64,000 nucleotides of DNA from JAUYIV01 sp040882645 (GCA_040882645.1 JBBEAX010000081.1:1-64000); one strand, 5' to 3'; counted from the first letter of the stretch, positions 1 to 10,918 are shown. Notes: generated by a model not told the origin, from the sequence alone. Program-made: numbers and translations.

Positions 1-171
1 GGCCTCCGCGATGGGTCGGGCGTTGCCCTCCCGCGATGATTGCGACCACTCATCGCGGCCCGCCGTAAGGGGGGCCTCTCGCGGCCGAGCGAAGCGAGCG
101 CCTATCGCGGGCCCCCGGAGGGCGGCCCTGTCGCCCCCTTCGTGTCACACCGCCCGTAGAGAGTTGCCGGA

Positions 172-720
172 ATGATCTGCTTTGCCTGCGCGGAAGTGAC
201 GCACGGGTGGCTTTGTGGGGAATGCTCGGGGTCGCTCGCCCCGGCGACCGAGCAGCATCTGCATGGGGTCCTGGTTCGATCGGCCTTCGCCCATTCGGGG
301 GCTGCCCGGCGGTTGGTGCATCGCCTCAAGTACGAGGGGCTGGACGCCGCCGCCCGGCCCCTGGCGGCGGCGATGGCTCCGCTCCTGCCGCCCGCCGCCA
401 CCTGCCTCGTTCCTGTGCCCCGGGTGACGGCACGGCGGTGGCGCCACGGCATCGACCCGGCCATCGAGTTGGCCGGACTGTTGGCAGAGACGACCGGACT
501 CACCGTGATCGCCGCACTGCGTCCGGTCCTCTGGGTCGCCCGGCGGGCCGGACCGGCAGGGCGGCACCGCGGCCGGCCCCGCTTCCTGTGCGTCAGTCGG
601 CTCGAACCAGGAGCGGTGCTCATCGACGATGTGGTCACGACCGGCACCACGCTCGGAATCGCCGCATCCGTGACCGGAGCGCGTCATGCGGTCACGGCGA
701 CCGCGGGACTTCGGCCCTGA
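172..720 (+). CDS. comF: ComF family phosphoribosyltransferase-like protein
   Basis: The 182-residue protein has an N-terminal Cys pair of pairs (C3, C6, C15, C18) that suggests a small zinc ribbon. An LKYEG segment lies near residue 52 and a PVP segment near 81. The PRPP-binding loop VLIDDVVTTGTTL lies at about 149-161. This order is that of ComF/GntX proteins, which are needed for DNA uptake in competent bacteria and are of unclear biochemical activity elsewhere. No other competence gene is visible nearby, so a role in transformation is not supported here. The ATG at 172 is used because it opens directly onto the Cys motif. The first 171 bases of the window hold no gene that I can recognise. 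Confidence 0.85.
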   Translation: MICFACAEVTHGWLCGECSGSLAPATEQHLHGVLVRSAFAHSGAARRLVHRLKYEGLDAAARPLAAAMAPLLPPAATCLVPVPRVTARRWRHGIDPAIELAGLLAETTGLTVIAALRPVLWVARRAGPAGRHRGRPRFLCVSRLEPGAVLIDDVVTTGTTLGIAASVTGARHAVTATAGLRP

Positions 721-894
721 TTCTTCGGCGGGCCGGGGGTTACGATTGGTGCAGCCCCTGAGGGGGGAGCACGCAACCCGGGAGGCCTGGGTGGCACGCA
801 GACGGCCCCGCCCACGAGTTCGAGACTCGTTCGTGCGGCGCCAGCCCCTCGTTTCCCGTCCAACCTTCGCCGTCCGTCTCTGAAAGGAGACCCC

Positions 895-1449
895 GTGGAT
901 ATCCGCGTCCATGCAACGAACATGAGCATTTCGGACGAATTGCGGGATTTGGCCACCGGGAAGGTGGAGCATGCCACCCGCGTCTTCGACGACGGCGAGT
1001 TCATCGATGTCGAGTTCTCGGGAGAGCGGAATCCGAGGATTTCGGAGGAGAAGTACCGAGTGGAGATCACCTCGAAAGTCGCCGGTCAGGTCGTGCGCGT
1101 CGAGGCTGCCTCGTTCGAGGAGCGTGCCGCGCTCGATCTGGCGATCGACAAGTACGAGCGGCGCCTCCGGAAGCTGAAGGAGAGGATCATCACGCTCCAT
1201 CGCCAACCTCATGAGAAACGACTCAATGAGGGCGGGGCGAGCGTCGAAGAACACAACGAAGACGACAACGAACTTCGGATTGATCGTGTCAAGCGATTTG
1301 CGGTCAAACCGATGACTACCGAGGAGGCGGCCCTTCAGATGGAACTGCTTGGACACAGCTTCTATCTGTTCCTCAACGCCGATACGGACCGATACGGGGT
1401 CCTGTATCGCCGGCGTGGGGGATCGCTCGGGCTGATTGAACCAGAGTGA
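895..1449 (+). CDS. hpf: Long-form ribosome hibernation promoting factor (HPF/RaiA)
   Basis: This 184-residue protein binds the 30S subunit and promotes 100S dimers in resting cells. Residues 1-100 are the HPF/RaiA beta-alpha fold (begins MDIRVHATNMSISDELRD). A charged linker follows, and residues 125-184 are the C-terminal dimerisation domain (RVKRFAVKPMTTEEAALQME, then FYLFLNADT and VLYRRRGG). Both domains together define the long form usual in actinobacteria. The GTG start at 895 is preceded by GAAAGGAG at a suitable distance. The stop codon overlaps the start of the downstream response regulator, so the two may be co-translated. In many actinobacteria hpf lies close to secA, as it does here. 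Confidence 0.95.
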   Translation: MDIRVHATNMSISDELRDLATGKVEHATRVFDDGEFIDVEFSGERNPRISEEKYRVEITSKVAGQVVRVEAASFEERAALDLAIDKYERRLRKLKERIITLHRQPHEKRLNEGGASVEEHNEDDNELRIDRVKRFAVKPMTTEEAALQMELLGHSFYLFLNADTDRYGVLYRRRGGSLGLIEPE

Positions 1450-2093
1450 CCAGTGTTCTCGTCGTAGACGACGTCGAGCTGTTTCGAACCGGCCTCGCGG
1501 CCGCTCTCGAGCGTGAAGGCTTCACGGTGGCAGGTGAGGCGAGCAACGCCGAGCGGGCGGTGTCGCAGGCCGAATCGCTGCAGCCCGACCTCGTGCTTCT
1601 CGACATCCTCATGCCGGGCATCTCCGGCCTCGACGTCGTAGAGAAGATCAGAGCCGTGTCGCCCCGCTCGAGCGTCGTCATGCTCAGCGCCAGTGAATCC
1701 GAGGAGGACCTCCTCGAATGCATCAAGGCTGGTGCCCGCGGCTACCTCGTCAAGGACGCCCCGTTCGGCGAGCTGGCGAGCTCGCTCCACTCCGTGGCCG
1801 CCGGCGGTGCGGCGATCTCCGGACTCATGACGGGCAAGCTGCTCGACGTGCTGTCGCAGCTCTTGCGCCACCAGGATTTCGTCGCCCCGCGCCGTCCCGC
1901 CCTCACCGGCCGCGAGATCGAGGTCCTCCAGCATGTCGCCAAGGGAATGACATCAAAAGAGATCGGTCGCGTGCTATTCATCAGCGAGAACACCGTGAAG
2001 AATCACGTGCGCAACATCCTCGACAAGCTGGGCCTCCACTCCCGCAACGAGGCCGTGCTGTACGCGATTCGCGAGCACCTCGTCGAGTTGTGA
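1446..2093 (+). CDS. NarL/LuxR-family response regulator
   Basis: The protein has 215 residues. The receiver domain spans about 2-120, with the acidic pair at D8/D9, the phosphoacceptor D53 (LLDILMPG) and the conserved lysine K103 (LVKDAP). A LuxR-type helix-turn-helix spans about 153-200 (LTGREIEVLQ, then SENTVKNHVRNILDKL). It is therefore a DNA-binding transcription factor controlled by phosphorylation. No histidine kinase is encoded next to it. The GTG start overlaps the hpf stop by 4 bases, and the next gene starts 1 base after its stop. Coupling to a HEAT-repeat protein and an HD-GYP phosphodiesterase suggests a signalling operon. Its target genes cannot be seen. Confidence 0.93.
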   Translation: MTSVLVVDDVELFRTGLAAALEREGFTVAGEASNAERAVSQAESLQPDLVLLDILMPGISGLDVVEKIRAVSPRSSVVMLSASESEEDLLECIKAGARGYLVKDAPFGELASSLHSVAAGGAAISGLMTGKLLDVLSQLLRHQDFVAPRRPALTGREIEVLQHVAKGMTSKEIGRVLFISENTVKNHVRNILDKLGLHSRNEAVLYAIREHLVEL

Positions 2094-2094
2094 A

Positions 2095-3144
2095 ATGACC
2101 GATCAGTCAAACGCCACGACGGCTCCCGACACCACCGTCGATTGGAACGGACAGCAATTCGAACTCGTTCGGGCGGTCTTCGACTCGTCCTCCGCGGGCT
2201 CCACCGACTCCCTACTTCTCGAGCGGGTCCGCGCCGAGTTCCCGGGACGCGGTGACGACCTCTACGCCGGAGTCGGAGTGCTGCGGGATCTCCTCCGCAT
2301 CGAGCAGCGCCCCGAACGATTCCGCCGGGTGCTGCGGGTCTGGACCAGCAGGATCGCCAGCGCGATTCGTCGCGGCGACTTCCACGCTGCCGGCACCTGG
2401 ATGCGGGCGGTCACCGAGTCTCCCGTGTTTCCGAGCGAGTTTGCGATCCACGTGGTCGAAGCGGTCCGTGAGCTGTCGCGCGAGGAGCTGCTCGAGGAGT
2501 TGGTCGCGAAGCTCGCCAAGGCCGGCGATCCTCCGGCAGCCGCCCCATTGCTCATGGCTTGGGGCGAGCCGTTGGTGGAGTACCTCGTCGGGGAAATGGC
2601 CACCGATTCGCCGCCGGTGAACCGGCGCCACCTGGTGGAGTACCTCGGAATGGCCGGCCGTGCCGACGTCAGGCTGCTGACGCCTTATCTGCGTGACCCC
2701 CGCTGGTTCATCGTGCGCAACCTCGCCACCGCGATCGGCCGCACCGGTCGTGAGACCGCACTCCCGGCCCTCGAAGGGGTTCTCGAACATCCCGACGACC
2801 GCGTGCGGGTCGAGGTGATACGCGCCTTGACCGTTCTCGGCGGCGAGGACGGCATCGCTGCGGCGCTCAAGGCCCTCGGCGACGAGAGCCCACGTGTGCG
2901 GCAGGCGGCGGTGTCGCTGTTGCGGGCCTCGCCCAGCGATGCAGTGGTCGACGGCGTGGCCTCCATTCTCGAGTCGGGTTCGCACAGCGCAGATGACGCC
3001 CGACGACTCGTCGACGTGATCGCCGAACGGCGCTCGCCGGCCGCGCGCACCGCACTCGAGCAGCTCGCCGCGAAGCGATCCGGGTTCGGTTCGGGGCGGA
3101 CCGTGCGTGACGCCGCCAAGGCAGTGCTGGGGCGCATGCGATGA
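2095..3144 (+). CDS. HEAT-repeat protein
   Basis: This 349-residue soluble protein has no signal peptide or membrane segment. From about residue 170 it has HEAT-like helical pairs, for example LLTPYLRDPRWFIVRNLATA, ALPALEGVLEHPDDRVRVEV and IAAALKALGDESPRVRQAAV. The spacing of 30-odd residues is typical of protein-protein interaction solenoids. The N-terminal half is helical and unassigned. The gene lies between a response regulator and an HD-GYP protein, and overlaps the latter by 4 bases (ATGA). It probably acts as an adaptor in that unit. No catalytic motif is visible. Confidence 0.85.
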   Translation: MTDQSNATTAPDTTVDWNGQQFELVRAVFDSSSAGSTDSLLLERVRAEFPGRGDDLYAGVGVLRDLLRIEQRPERFRRVLRVWTSRIASAIRRGDFHAAGTWMRAVTESPVFPSEFAIHVVEAVRELSREELLEELVAKLAKAGDPPAAAPLLMAWGEPLVEYLVGEMATDSPPVNRRHLVEYLGMAGRADVRLLTPYLRDPRWFIVRNLATAIGRTGRETALPALEGVLEHPDDRVRVEVIRALTVLGGEDGIAAALKALGDESPRVRQAAVSLLRASPSDAVVDGVASILESGSHSADDARRLVDVIAERRSPAARTALEQLAAKRSGFGSGRTVRDAAKAVLGRMR

Positions 3145-4445
3145 GCGAGCTCCTCGGTCACAACTTTCTCCGTGCTCTGTCGCACCTCGGGCAGCGCATC
3201 GACCGCGTTGACGATGAAGATCTGCGCGAGGCGGCAATCACCGCGCTCTCCGATGCGGGCGAGGTGCTCACTGCAGGCTCCGGCGAGGCCGTGATCACCA
3301 TCGCTGCCGACGCGTTCTACCTCGATCGGCGAATGCTCGCCCACGCCTCGACCGAGTTCCACACCATGCTCAAGTCGATGAAGCAGCGGAGGGTCGACTC
3401 GATCACCATTCGCAAGGGGGCCACCCGCCGGGATCTCGCCGATCTCGCCGCCCTGGTGATGGGCCACTCGTCGGACCTGCCGGCAGACGGCACGGTGCGA
3501 ATCAACGAACGGACGATGTCCACCTCGGACCTCGACATCCGTCCGATGTCGGGGCTGCGCCGTTCCTATGCCGAGTCCCTCGACGCGCTGCGGGGAGTGT
3601 CCACCACGAGGACCCTCGAGCTCGGCGAGGTGCTGGATGTCGTCGACGGATTCATCGCCGGCGGTGCGACCGATCCGGGTGCATCGCTGCTCATGGCGAC
3701 CGTGCAGAACCACGACGAGATCACCTACTACCACTCGGTGAATGTCTGTCTGTTGTCGATGGCGCTGGGGCGCTTCGCCGGCCTCGGGAAGGAGCAGGTG
3801 CGCCTGCTCGGACTGGGGGCGCTGCTCCATGACATCGGACGCGTCGTGGTCGACGAAGCTGCACTGTCTCGCGAAGGACGGCTGTCGAACGAGGACTGGG
3901 CCCAGGTTCGCCTCCACCCGCAGGAGGGGGCCCTGGCGATCCTGGCCGCTTCCGGACCCGGTCAGGAACTGGCCGCTGCCGTGGCGCTCGAGCACCATGT
4001 CCGAGTCGATGGCGGCGGATATCCCGGCCTGAGCGGACGACGCCCCTCGTTGTTCAGCCGCATGGTCGCCATCGCCGACTCCTACGACGCAATCACCTCG
4101 CATCGGCCTTACCGCCCGGCCCGTACTCCGAACGAGGCGCTCCATGTGCTCCTGGCCGGGGCGGGAACGGCCTACGACGCCGATCTACTCAAGCTCTTCA
4201 TCGAGATGATGGGCCACTACCCGCCGGGGTCGCTCCTCCGCCTCAACGGAGGCGAGATCGTGATGATCACGCCCGCCGATGGGGCGGTGGTGGTGCGGGA
4301 GGGCGACGGTGCCCTCGTCGAACGCCCTCGGCCGATCACATTCCCTCCCGGCGACGTGGTCGCTCAGCTCCTCCCGGCCGAGGCCGGAGTGGACCCCAGT
4401 TCACTGCTCGAAATCCTGGAACAGGGCGAGCACGCCGGGCGTTGA
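3141..4445 (+). CDS. HD-GYP domain protein, probable cyclic-di-GMP phosphodiesterase
   Basis: The protein has 434 residues. The C-terminal half carries the full HD-GYP signature: YHSVNV (H198), the HDIG motif (H230, D231), the His pair HH at 285-286, DGGGYPGL at 290-297 and a following YDAITSHRPYRP stretch. HD-GYP proteins hydrolyse c-di-GMP or related cyclic dinucleotides. The first 150 residues show no receiver domain. Instead they have a divergent helical region, so phosphorylation input would have to come through the linked response regulator or the HEAT protein. The start overlaps the HEAT gene stop by 4 bases. The family assignment is firm; activity and substrate are inferred from motif completeness. 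Confidence 0.9.
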   Translation: MSELLGHNFLRALSHLGQRIDRVDDEDLREAAITALSDAGEVLTAGSGEAVITIAADAFYLDRRMLAHASTEFHTMLKSMKQRRVDSITIRKGATRRDLADLAALVMGHSSDLPADGTVRINERTMSTSDLDIRPMSGLRRSYAESLDALRGVSTTRTLELGEVLDVVDGFIAGGATDPGASLLMATVQNHDEITYYHSVNVCLLSMALGRFAGLGKEQVRLLGLGALLHDIGRVVVDEAALSREGRLSNEDWAQVRLHPQEGALAILAASGPGQELAAAVALEHHVRVDGGGYPGLSGRRPSLFSRMVAIADSYDAITSHRPYRPARTPNEALHVLLAGAGTAYDADLLKLFIEMMGHYPPGSLLRLNGGEIVMITPADGAVVVREGDGALVERPRPITFPPGDVVAQLLPAEAGVDPSSLLEILEQGEHAGR

Positions 4446-4450
4446 GTCAG

Positions 4451-4540
4451 AGTCAAGAATCAAGAATCAAGAATCAAGAATCGCTCGCCCGGCCTTCGTA
4501 GTTCTTGACTCTTGACAGTTGGCACTTGATTCTTCACTGA
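4451..4540. repeat. Inverted heptad-repeat element, CAAGAAT type
   Basis: Four exact CAAGAAT units occupy 4454-4481. After a 19-base spacer, five degenerate heptads (GTTCTTG, ACTCTTG, ACAGTTG, GCACTTG, ATTCTTC) fill 4501-4535. Reversed, they read CAAGAAC, CAAGAGT, CAACTGT, CAAGTGC and GAAGAAT. The two arms can pair into an imperfect long hairpin. The element lies between the HD-GYP stop and the secA promoter. Confidence 0.85.
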
Positions 4541-4551
4541 CCACCTCTCCC

Positions 4552-4557
4552 TATCAT
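4552..4557 (+). promoter_or_regulatory. Putative -10 box of a near-leaderless secA promoter
   Basis: TATCAT is followed after 9 bases by the secA ATG at 4567, with no purine-rich ribosome site between them. This is one of a set of TANNNT boxes immediately upstream of start codons in this window. No convincing -35 box is visible. Confidence 0.5.
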
Positions 4558-4566
4558 GAGTCGCCA

Positions 4567-7194
<2,628 letters not shown>

Positions 7195-7195
7195 A

Positions 7196-7223
7196 TGGCG
7201 ATTGGCGATTGGCGATGGGCAGT
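7196..7223. repeat. Heptad array, TGGCGAT type
   Basis: Three exact TGGCGAT units (7196-7216) and one diverged unit, GGGCAGT, begin two bases after the secA stop. A single inverted unit (GCCCATCGC) appears near 7288. It lies upstream of a GGCCGGCC hairpin and the prfB promoter. Confidence 0.75.
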
Positions 7224-7267
7224 GGGGCGACCGCGCTCCCTGCCCTACCGGGTTTCGCCCTTCGCCG

Positions 7268-7284
7268 GCCGGCCGAAGGCCGGC
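7268..7284. terminator. GCCGGCC-gaa-GGCCGGC hairpin after secA
   Basis: A perfect 7-bp GC stem has a GAA loop and no T run. Similar GGCCGGCC hairpins accompany heptad arrays at 8492 and 54064. It may end or process the secA transcript. Confidence 0.45.
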
Positions 7285-7337
7285 TTCGCCCATCGCTGAG
7301 GTATGAGCCAAGGGCTCGGACCTCGACTGATAGCCCC

Positions 7338-7343
7338 TAACCT
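7338..7343 (+). promoter_or_regulatory. Putative -10 box of a leaderless prfB promoter
   Basis: TAACCT is followed by exactly 7 bases and then the prfB ATG at 7351. The expected transcription start therefore falls on or next to the A of ATG. There is no Shine-Dalgarno site before the start. Confidence 0.55.
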
Positions 7344-7350
7344 TCCTCTC

Positions 7351-8458
7351 ATGACCGACGATCCTCGCGCCTCCATCGCCTCGCTTCGTACTCGCCTCGC
7401 CGACGCCAGGAGGTTTCTTTGACGTCGAGGCCAAGCGGGATGCTCTCGCCGACCTGAGGGATCGGGCGGCCGAGCCCAACCTCTGGAGCGACCGCGAGCA
7501 CGCCCTCGAAGTCACCCGGACCCTTGCGCGGAATGAAGGGATCGTCGATCGGTCGGATCGGCTTTCTGCTGCGATCGATGATGCCGAGCTGCTGCTGCAG
7601 CTCGCCGACGAAGAGTCCGATGTCGCCGCCGCCGGCGACGTCGCCCGCGAACTCGGTGCGATCGATGCCGAGTTGTCGAAGATCGAACGCGAGGCGCTCT
7701 ACTTCGGCGAGTACGACGACAGCCCCGCAATTCTCAGCGTTCACGCCGGGGCGGGCGGCGTCGACGCGTCAGACTGGGCCGAGATGCTCCTGCGGATGTA
7801 TCTCCGCTTCCTGGAGCGCTCCGGCTTCGAAGTGGAAGTAGACGAGTACCTCGAAGCCGAAGAGGCCGGTATTCGTTCCGCCACGATCACCGTCCGCGGC
7901 GACCGGCCCTACGGAACGCTCGAAGGAGAGCGCGGCGTACATCGTCTCGTCCGGATCAGCCCCTTCGACTCGGCGGCCCGAAGGCACACTTCGTTCGCCG
8001 GGGTCGATGTGATCCCCGAAGTAGAGGTCGAGCATGTCGAGATCGATCCTGACGACCTCCGGGTAGACACCTTTCGGGCGTCCGGCGCCGGCGGGCAGCA
8101 CATCAACAAGACCGACTCGGCGGTGCGAATCACCCACCTGCCCAGCGGACTCGTCGTGGCGTGCCAGGCGGAGAGGTCGCAGCTGCAGAATCGCAACCGA
8201 GCGATGGCGCTGCTCGCCGCCCGTCTGGCGGAGCTGGCGCGCCGCGAGCGTGAAGACCATCTCGACGAGATCAGGGGTGAGCAGGGGGAGGCGGCCTGGG
8301 GTCGCCAGATTCGCTCCTATGTGCTCCAGCCGTATCAGATGGCCAAGGATCTGCGCACCGATACCGAGGTGGGCAATGTCTCCGGCGTCCTCGACGGCGA
8401 GCTGGAGCCATTCGTCGATGCGTATCTGCAATGGCGTCGCGAGCAGACGGAGAAGTAG
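7351..8458 (+). CDS. prfB: Peptide chain release factor 2 (programmed +1 frameshift)
   Basis: RF2 releases peptides at UGA and UAA. The first 23 codons run from ATG 7351 in one frame to an in-frame TGA at 7420-7422. The rest (from GAC 7421) is in the +1 frame to 8458, giving about 368 residues, the family length. The downstream part contains the SPF stop-recognition tripeptide (RISPFDSAARRHTSF) and the GGQ catalytic motif (ASGAGGQHINKTDSAVRIT). The shift site is the classical one: an internal AGGAGG, a 3-base spacer, then CTT TGA C. This lets RF2 control its own synthesis, because low RF2 slows reading of the UGA and favours the shift. A caller that ignores the shift would start the gene wrongly, at about 7673. 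Confidence 0.96.
7408..7423 (+). promoter_or_regulatory. RF2 programmed frameshift site
   Basis: AGGAGG (7408-7413), TTT, the slippery codon CTT (7417-7419), stop TGA (7420-7422) and C (7423) reproduce the known RF2 recoding signal. In it the internal Shine-Dalgarno-like sequence lies three bases before the slip codon, and a C follows the UGA. Confidence 0.95.
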
Positions 8459-8508
8459 GGCCGCCCTTCGGGCGGCCTGCGATGGGCGATAGCCGGCCTT
8501 CGGCCGGC
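8459..8508. terminator. Two GC hairpins after prfB
   Basis: GGCCGCCC-ttc-GGGCGGCC (8459-8477) begins immediately after the stop codon. GCCGGCC-ttc-GGCCGGC (8492-8508) follows. Between them lie two loose heptads (TGCGATG GGCGATA). No T run follows, so the pair is terminator-like rather than a canonical terminator. The remainder up to ftsE (8678) holds no gene. Confidence 0.5.
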
Positions 8509-8677
8509 CGCGAAAGGCGAAACCCGGTGAAGGTTTCCTCGTCGGCCGCATAACTTCGTGTGCCGACCACAATCACAGGGCTTGATTGGCACCCCCGCTA
8601 ACCTCGCCCCGAGCGTCACGGGCGGGGTGGGTGCCGACGGCTGACGTCGAGAGCAGCACTCCGAGAGGCGTACGTAC

Positions 8678-9415
8678 ATGATCCGGTTGCAGGATGTAGC
8701 GAAGGTCTACGACGGCGGCACCGTTGCCGTCCGCGACGTGGATCTCGAGATTTCGAAGGGCGAGTTCGTCTTCCTCGTCGGCCCGTCCGGGTCGGGCAAG
8801 TCCACCCTCATCCGCCTGATGCTTCGCCAGGAGTTGCCCACGTCGGGTCGAATCTGGGTCGCCGGGAAGGACATCACCACGCTCCCAGGCTGGAAGGTGC
8901 CCCTGCTCCGCCGCTCGATCGGCACTGTGTTCCAGGACTTCAAGCTGCTGCCGAGCAAGACCGTTCACGAAAACGTCGCCTTCGCCCTCGAAGTCATCGG
9001 CCGCCCGAAGCACGTGATCCGGTCACAGGTGCCGCAGGTGCTGAAGCTGGTGGGTCTCGCCGCCAAGGCAGATCGCATGCCCAACCAACTTTCAGGCGGC
9101 GAACAGCAGCGGGTTTCGATCGCCCGGGCGTTCGTCAACCGTCCCTTGATCCTGCTGGCGGACGAGCCGACCGGAAACCTCGACCCCGCCACCTCGGTCG
9201 GGATCATGCGCCTTCTCGACCGGATCAACCGCACCGGAACGACCGTGGTGATGGCTACGCACGACCACGCCATCGTCGACGCGATGCGGAGACGGGTCGT
9301 TGCGCTCGAACGGGGTCGGGTGATTCGCGACCAGAGCCGCGGGGCCTACCAGATGGGGGCCGGCGAATCCGTCACCGCCGGTTTCGCCGACGGCCCCGGC
9401 GGCGCCGAGGCTTGA
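8678..9415 (+). CDS. ftsE: Cell division ATP-binding protein FtsE
   Basis: This 245-residue ABC ATPase works with FtsX at the septum to activate peptidoglycan hydrolases. Walker A is GPSGSGKST (about 35-43), the signature is LSGGEQQRVSIARA, and Walker B is LILLADEPTGNLD, followed by the ATHD switch histidine. The N-terminus MIRLQDVAKVYDGG fits the family. An extra 20 or so residues at the C-terminus (QMGAGESVTAGF onward) go beyond the usual 220-230. The ftsX ATG begins one base after the stop, so the pair is an operon. Confidence 0.96.
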   Translation: MIRLQDVAKVYDGGTVAVRDVDLEISKGEFVFLVGPSGSGKSTLIRLMLRQELPTSGRIWVAGKDITTLPGWKVPLLRRSIGTVFQDFKLLPSKTVHENVAFALEVIGRPKHVIRSQVPQVLKLVGLAAKADRMPNQLSGGEQQRVSIARAFVNRPLILLADEPTGNLDPATSVGIMRLLDRINRTGTTVVMATHDHAIVDAMRRRVVALERGRVIRDQSRGAYQMGAGESVTAGFADGPGGAEA

Positions 9416-9416
9416 C

Positions 9417-10298
9417 ATGAGGTTCCAATACATCCTCGAGCAAGCGATCTCGAACCTCCGGCGCAACGTGCTGGTGGTGTTCGCCGCCGTGGTGGCGGTG
9501 CTCGTGATGCTCGCCCTGGTGTTCGGGACGATCGTGGTGCGGTGGTCGATCGACAAGGACATCGGCCGCTGGGACGACAACGTACGGGTGATCGCCTTTC
9601 TGAGTGACGACCTGAGCATCGAAGAGATCGACGCCATGCAGGCCGAGATCCAGACCTGGGACGAGGTCGACGAGGTCATCTACTTCACGAAGTCTCAAGC
9701 GCTCGAGGAGTTCCGCGACATCTTCTCCGATCAGCCGTCCCTCATCGACATCGTCGAGGAGGATCCATCGATCCTGCCCGCCTCGTTCCGTATCAAGCCT
9801 GCCGAGGCCGCGGACTACTCGGCGATTCGCGACCGCCTCGTGGTGGTTCCCGGCGTCTCGCAGGTGTCGTCGGCCGACGAAGCGATCGATGCGCTGGTCG
9901 AGCGGGCTGGCCACATGCGGGCGTTCGCGCTGTGGATCATGGTCATCCTCGGGGCGGCGGCGGTGGTGCTGATCGCCAACACCATTCGGATCGCCATCTT
10001 CGCCCGGCGGGACGAGATCGGCATCATGAAGCTCGTCGGCGCCGGTAACTGGTTCGTACGGATTCCATTCCTGCTGGAGGGCGTGATCGAGGGGGTGATC
10101 GGCGCCGTGCTCGCCATCGCTCTGGTGTGGTCGGTGGGCGGGTCGATCGCCGCACTGCTGTCGACCGCCACCGACGGCGGGTCGATCAGCCCCCCCACCG
10201 ACTTCATGCTCCGCCAGGCACTGCTGCTGCTCGGGTTCGGTGCCGGCACGGGGTTGCTCGGCAGCGCCTTTGGTATGTGGGGCTTTCTGAGGGACTGA
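9417..10298 (+). CDS. ftsX: Cell division membrane protein FtsX
   Basis: The protein has 293 residues with four predicted membrane segments. One is near the N-terminus (LVVFAAVVAVLVMLALVFGT), followed by a large extracytoplasmic domain of about 120 residues with the FtsX-typical ITFLSDD-like segment (VIAFLSDDLSIEEIDAMQ). Three more lie in the C-terminal FtsX permease-like domain (FALWIMVILGAAAVVLIANT, the segment around EGVIEGVIGAVLAIALVWS, and the last hydrophobic stretch before WGFLRD). It couples FtsE ATP hydrolysis to wall hydrolases. It directly follows ftsE. Confidence 0.95.
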   Translation: MRFQYILEQAISNLRRNVLVVFAAVVAVLVMLALVFGTIVVRWSIDKDIGRWDDNVRVIAFLSDDLSIEEIDAMQAEIQTWDEVDEVIYFTKSQALEEFRDIFSDQPSLIDIVEEDPSILPASFRIKPAEAADYSAIRDRLVVVPGVSQVSSADEAIDALVERAGHMRAFALWIMVILGAAAVVLIANTIRIAIFARRDEIGIMKLVGAGNWFVRIPFLLEGVIEGVIGAVLAIALVWSVGGSIAALLSTATDGGSISPPTDFMLRQALLLLGFGAGTGLLGSAFGMWGFLRD

Positions 10299-10360
10299 GC
10301 AAGCTCAGCCCGCTCCAGCTTCACCCAGAATCTACGAGAGTCACGTATGGGGGTTGACGG

Positions 10361-10819
10361 TTGGGCGTGAAGACCATTGCCACCAATCGCCGGGCTCGGT
10401 TCGACTACGAGGTCATCGAGTCGTTAGAAGCCGGCCTCGTGCTGGTGGGCTCGGAGGTGAAGAGCCTGCGCAACGGTCGCGCCGACCTCAAGGACTCGTA
10501 TGCCGCGGTCAAGGATGGCGAGATGTGGCTGTACGGCCTGAGGATCTCGCCGTACGAATTCGCCGCCGATGGGGGACACGACCCCGAACGCCCTCGCAAG
10601 CTACTCCTGCACCGGCTGGAGATCTCCCGAATCGGAGCAAAGCTGGCCGAGAAGGGCCTCACCCTGATCCCCATCACCCTCTATTTCAAGGACGGCAAGG
10701 CCAAGGTCGAGCTGGGCCTCGGCAAGGGCAAGAGTCGATACGACAAGCGAGAGACCGTCAAGCGACGCGAAGCGGACCGAGAGATGCAGCGTGCTATCCG
10801 CCACAAGAGCCTGGATTGA
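10361..10819 (+). CDS. smpB: tmRNA-binding protein SmpB
   Basis: This 152-residue partner of tmRNA takes it to stalled ribosomes. Family motifs are present: TNRRARFDYEV, the GSEVKSLRNGRADLKDSY loop, RKLLLHRLEI and the basic tail KGKSRYDKRETVKRREADRE, which mimics an anticodon stem in the decoding centre. The frame can start at TTG 10361 or at GTG 10367 (MKTIATNRR); the second fits the family slightly better. The tmRNA gene lies 650 bases downstream on the same strand, so both trans-translation components are linked. Confidence 0.95.
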   Translation: MGVKTIATNRRARFDYEVIESLEAGLVLVGSEVKSLRNGRADLKDSYAAVKDGEMWLYGLRISPYEFAADGGHDPERPRKLLLHRLEISRIGAKLAEKGLTLIPITLYFKDGKAKVELGLGKGKSRYDKRETVKRREADREMQRAIRHKSLD

Positions 10820-10865
10820 TCGAGCCCTTGGCTGCCGGTGGATCAGGGCCTCGCTTTCGCTCGGC

Positions 10866-10893
10866 CGCAATTCACAATTCGCAATTCGCAATT
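10866..10893. repeat. Heptad array, CGCAATT type
   Basis: Four consecutive heptads (CGCAATT, CACAATT, CGCAATT, CGCAATT) lie between smpB and the start of the lipoprotein gene, with no clear inverted arm. The unit is the same as in the elements after clpX and before valS. Confidence 0.75.
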
Positions 10894-10918
10894 GGCAAGA
10901 ACGGCATGGACTGACGCG

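Noticed and set aside
2685..4145. Long minus-strand open frame opposite the HEAT and HD-GYP genes
   Set aside because: The composition is Arg/Gly/His-rich with no domain, as expected from the antisense of GC-rich coding DNA. The plus-strand genes have clear motifs.
7351..7423. prfB as a frameshifted pseudogene
   Set aside because: The in-frame TGA sits exactly in the known RF2 recoding signal and the rest of the gene is intact.
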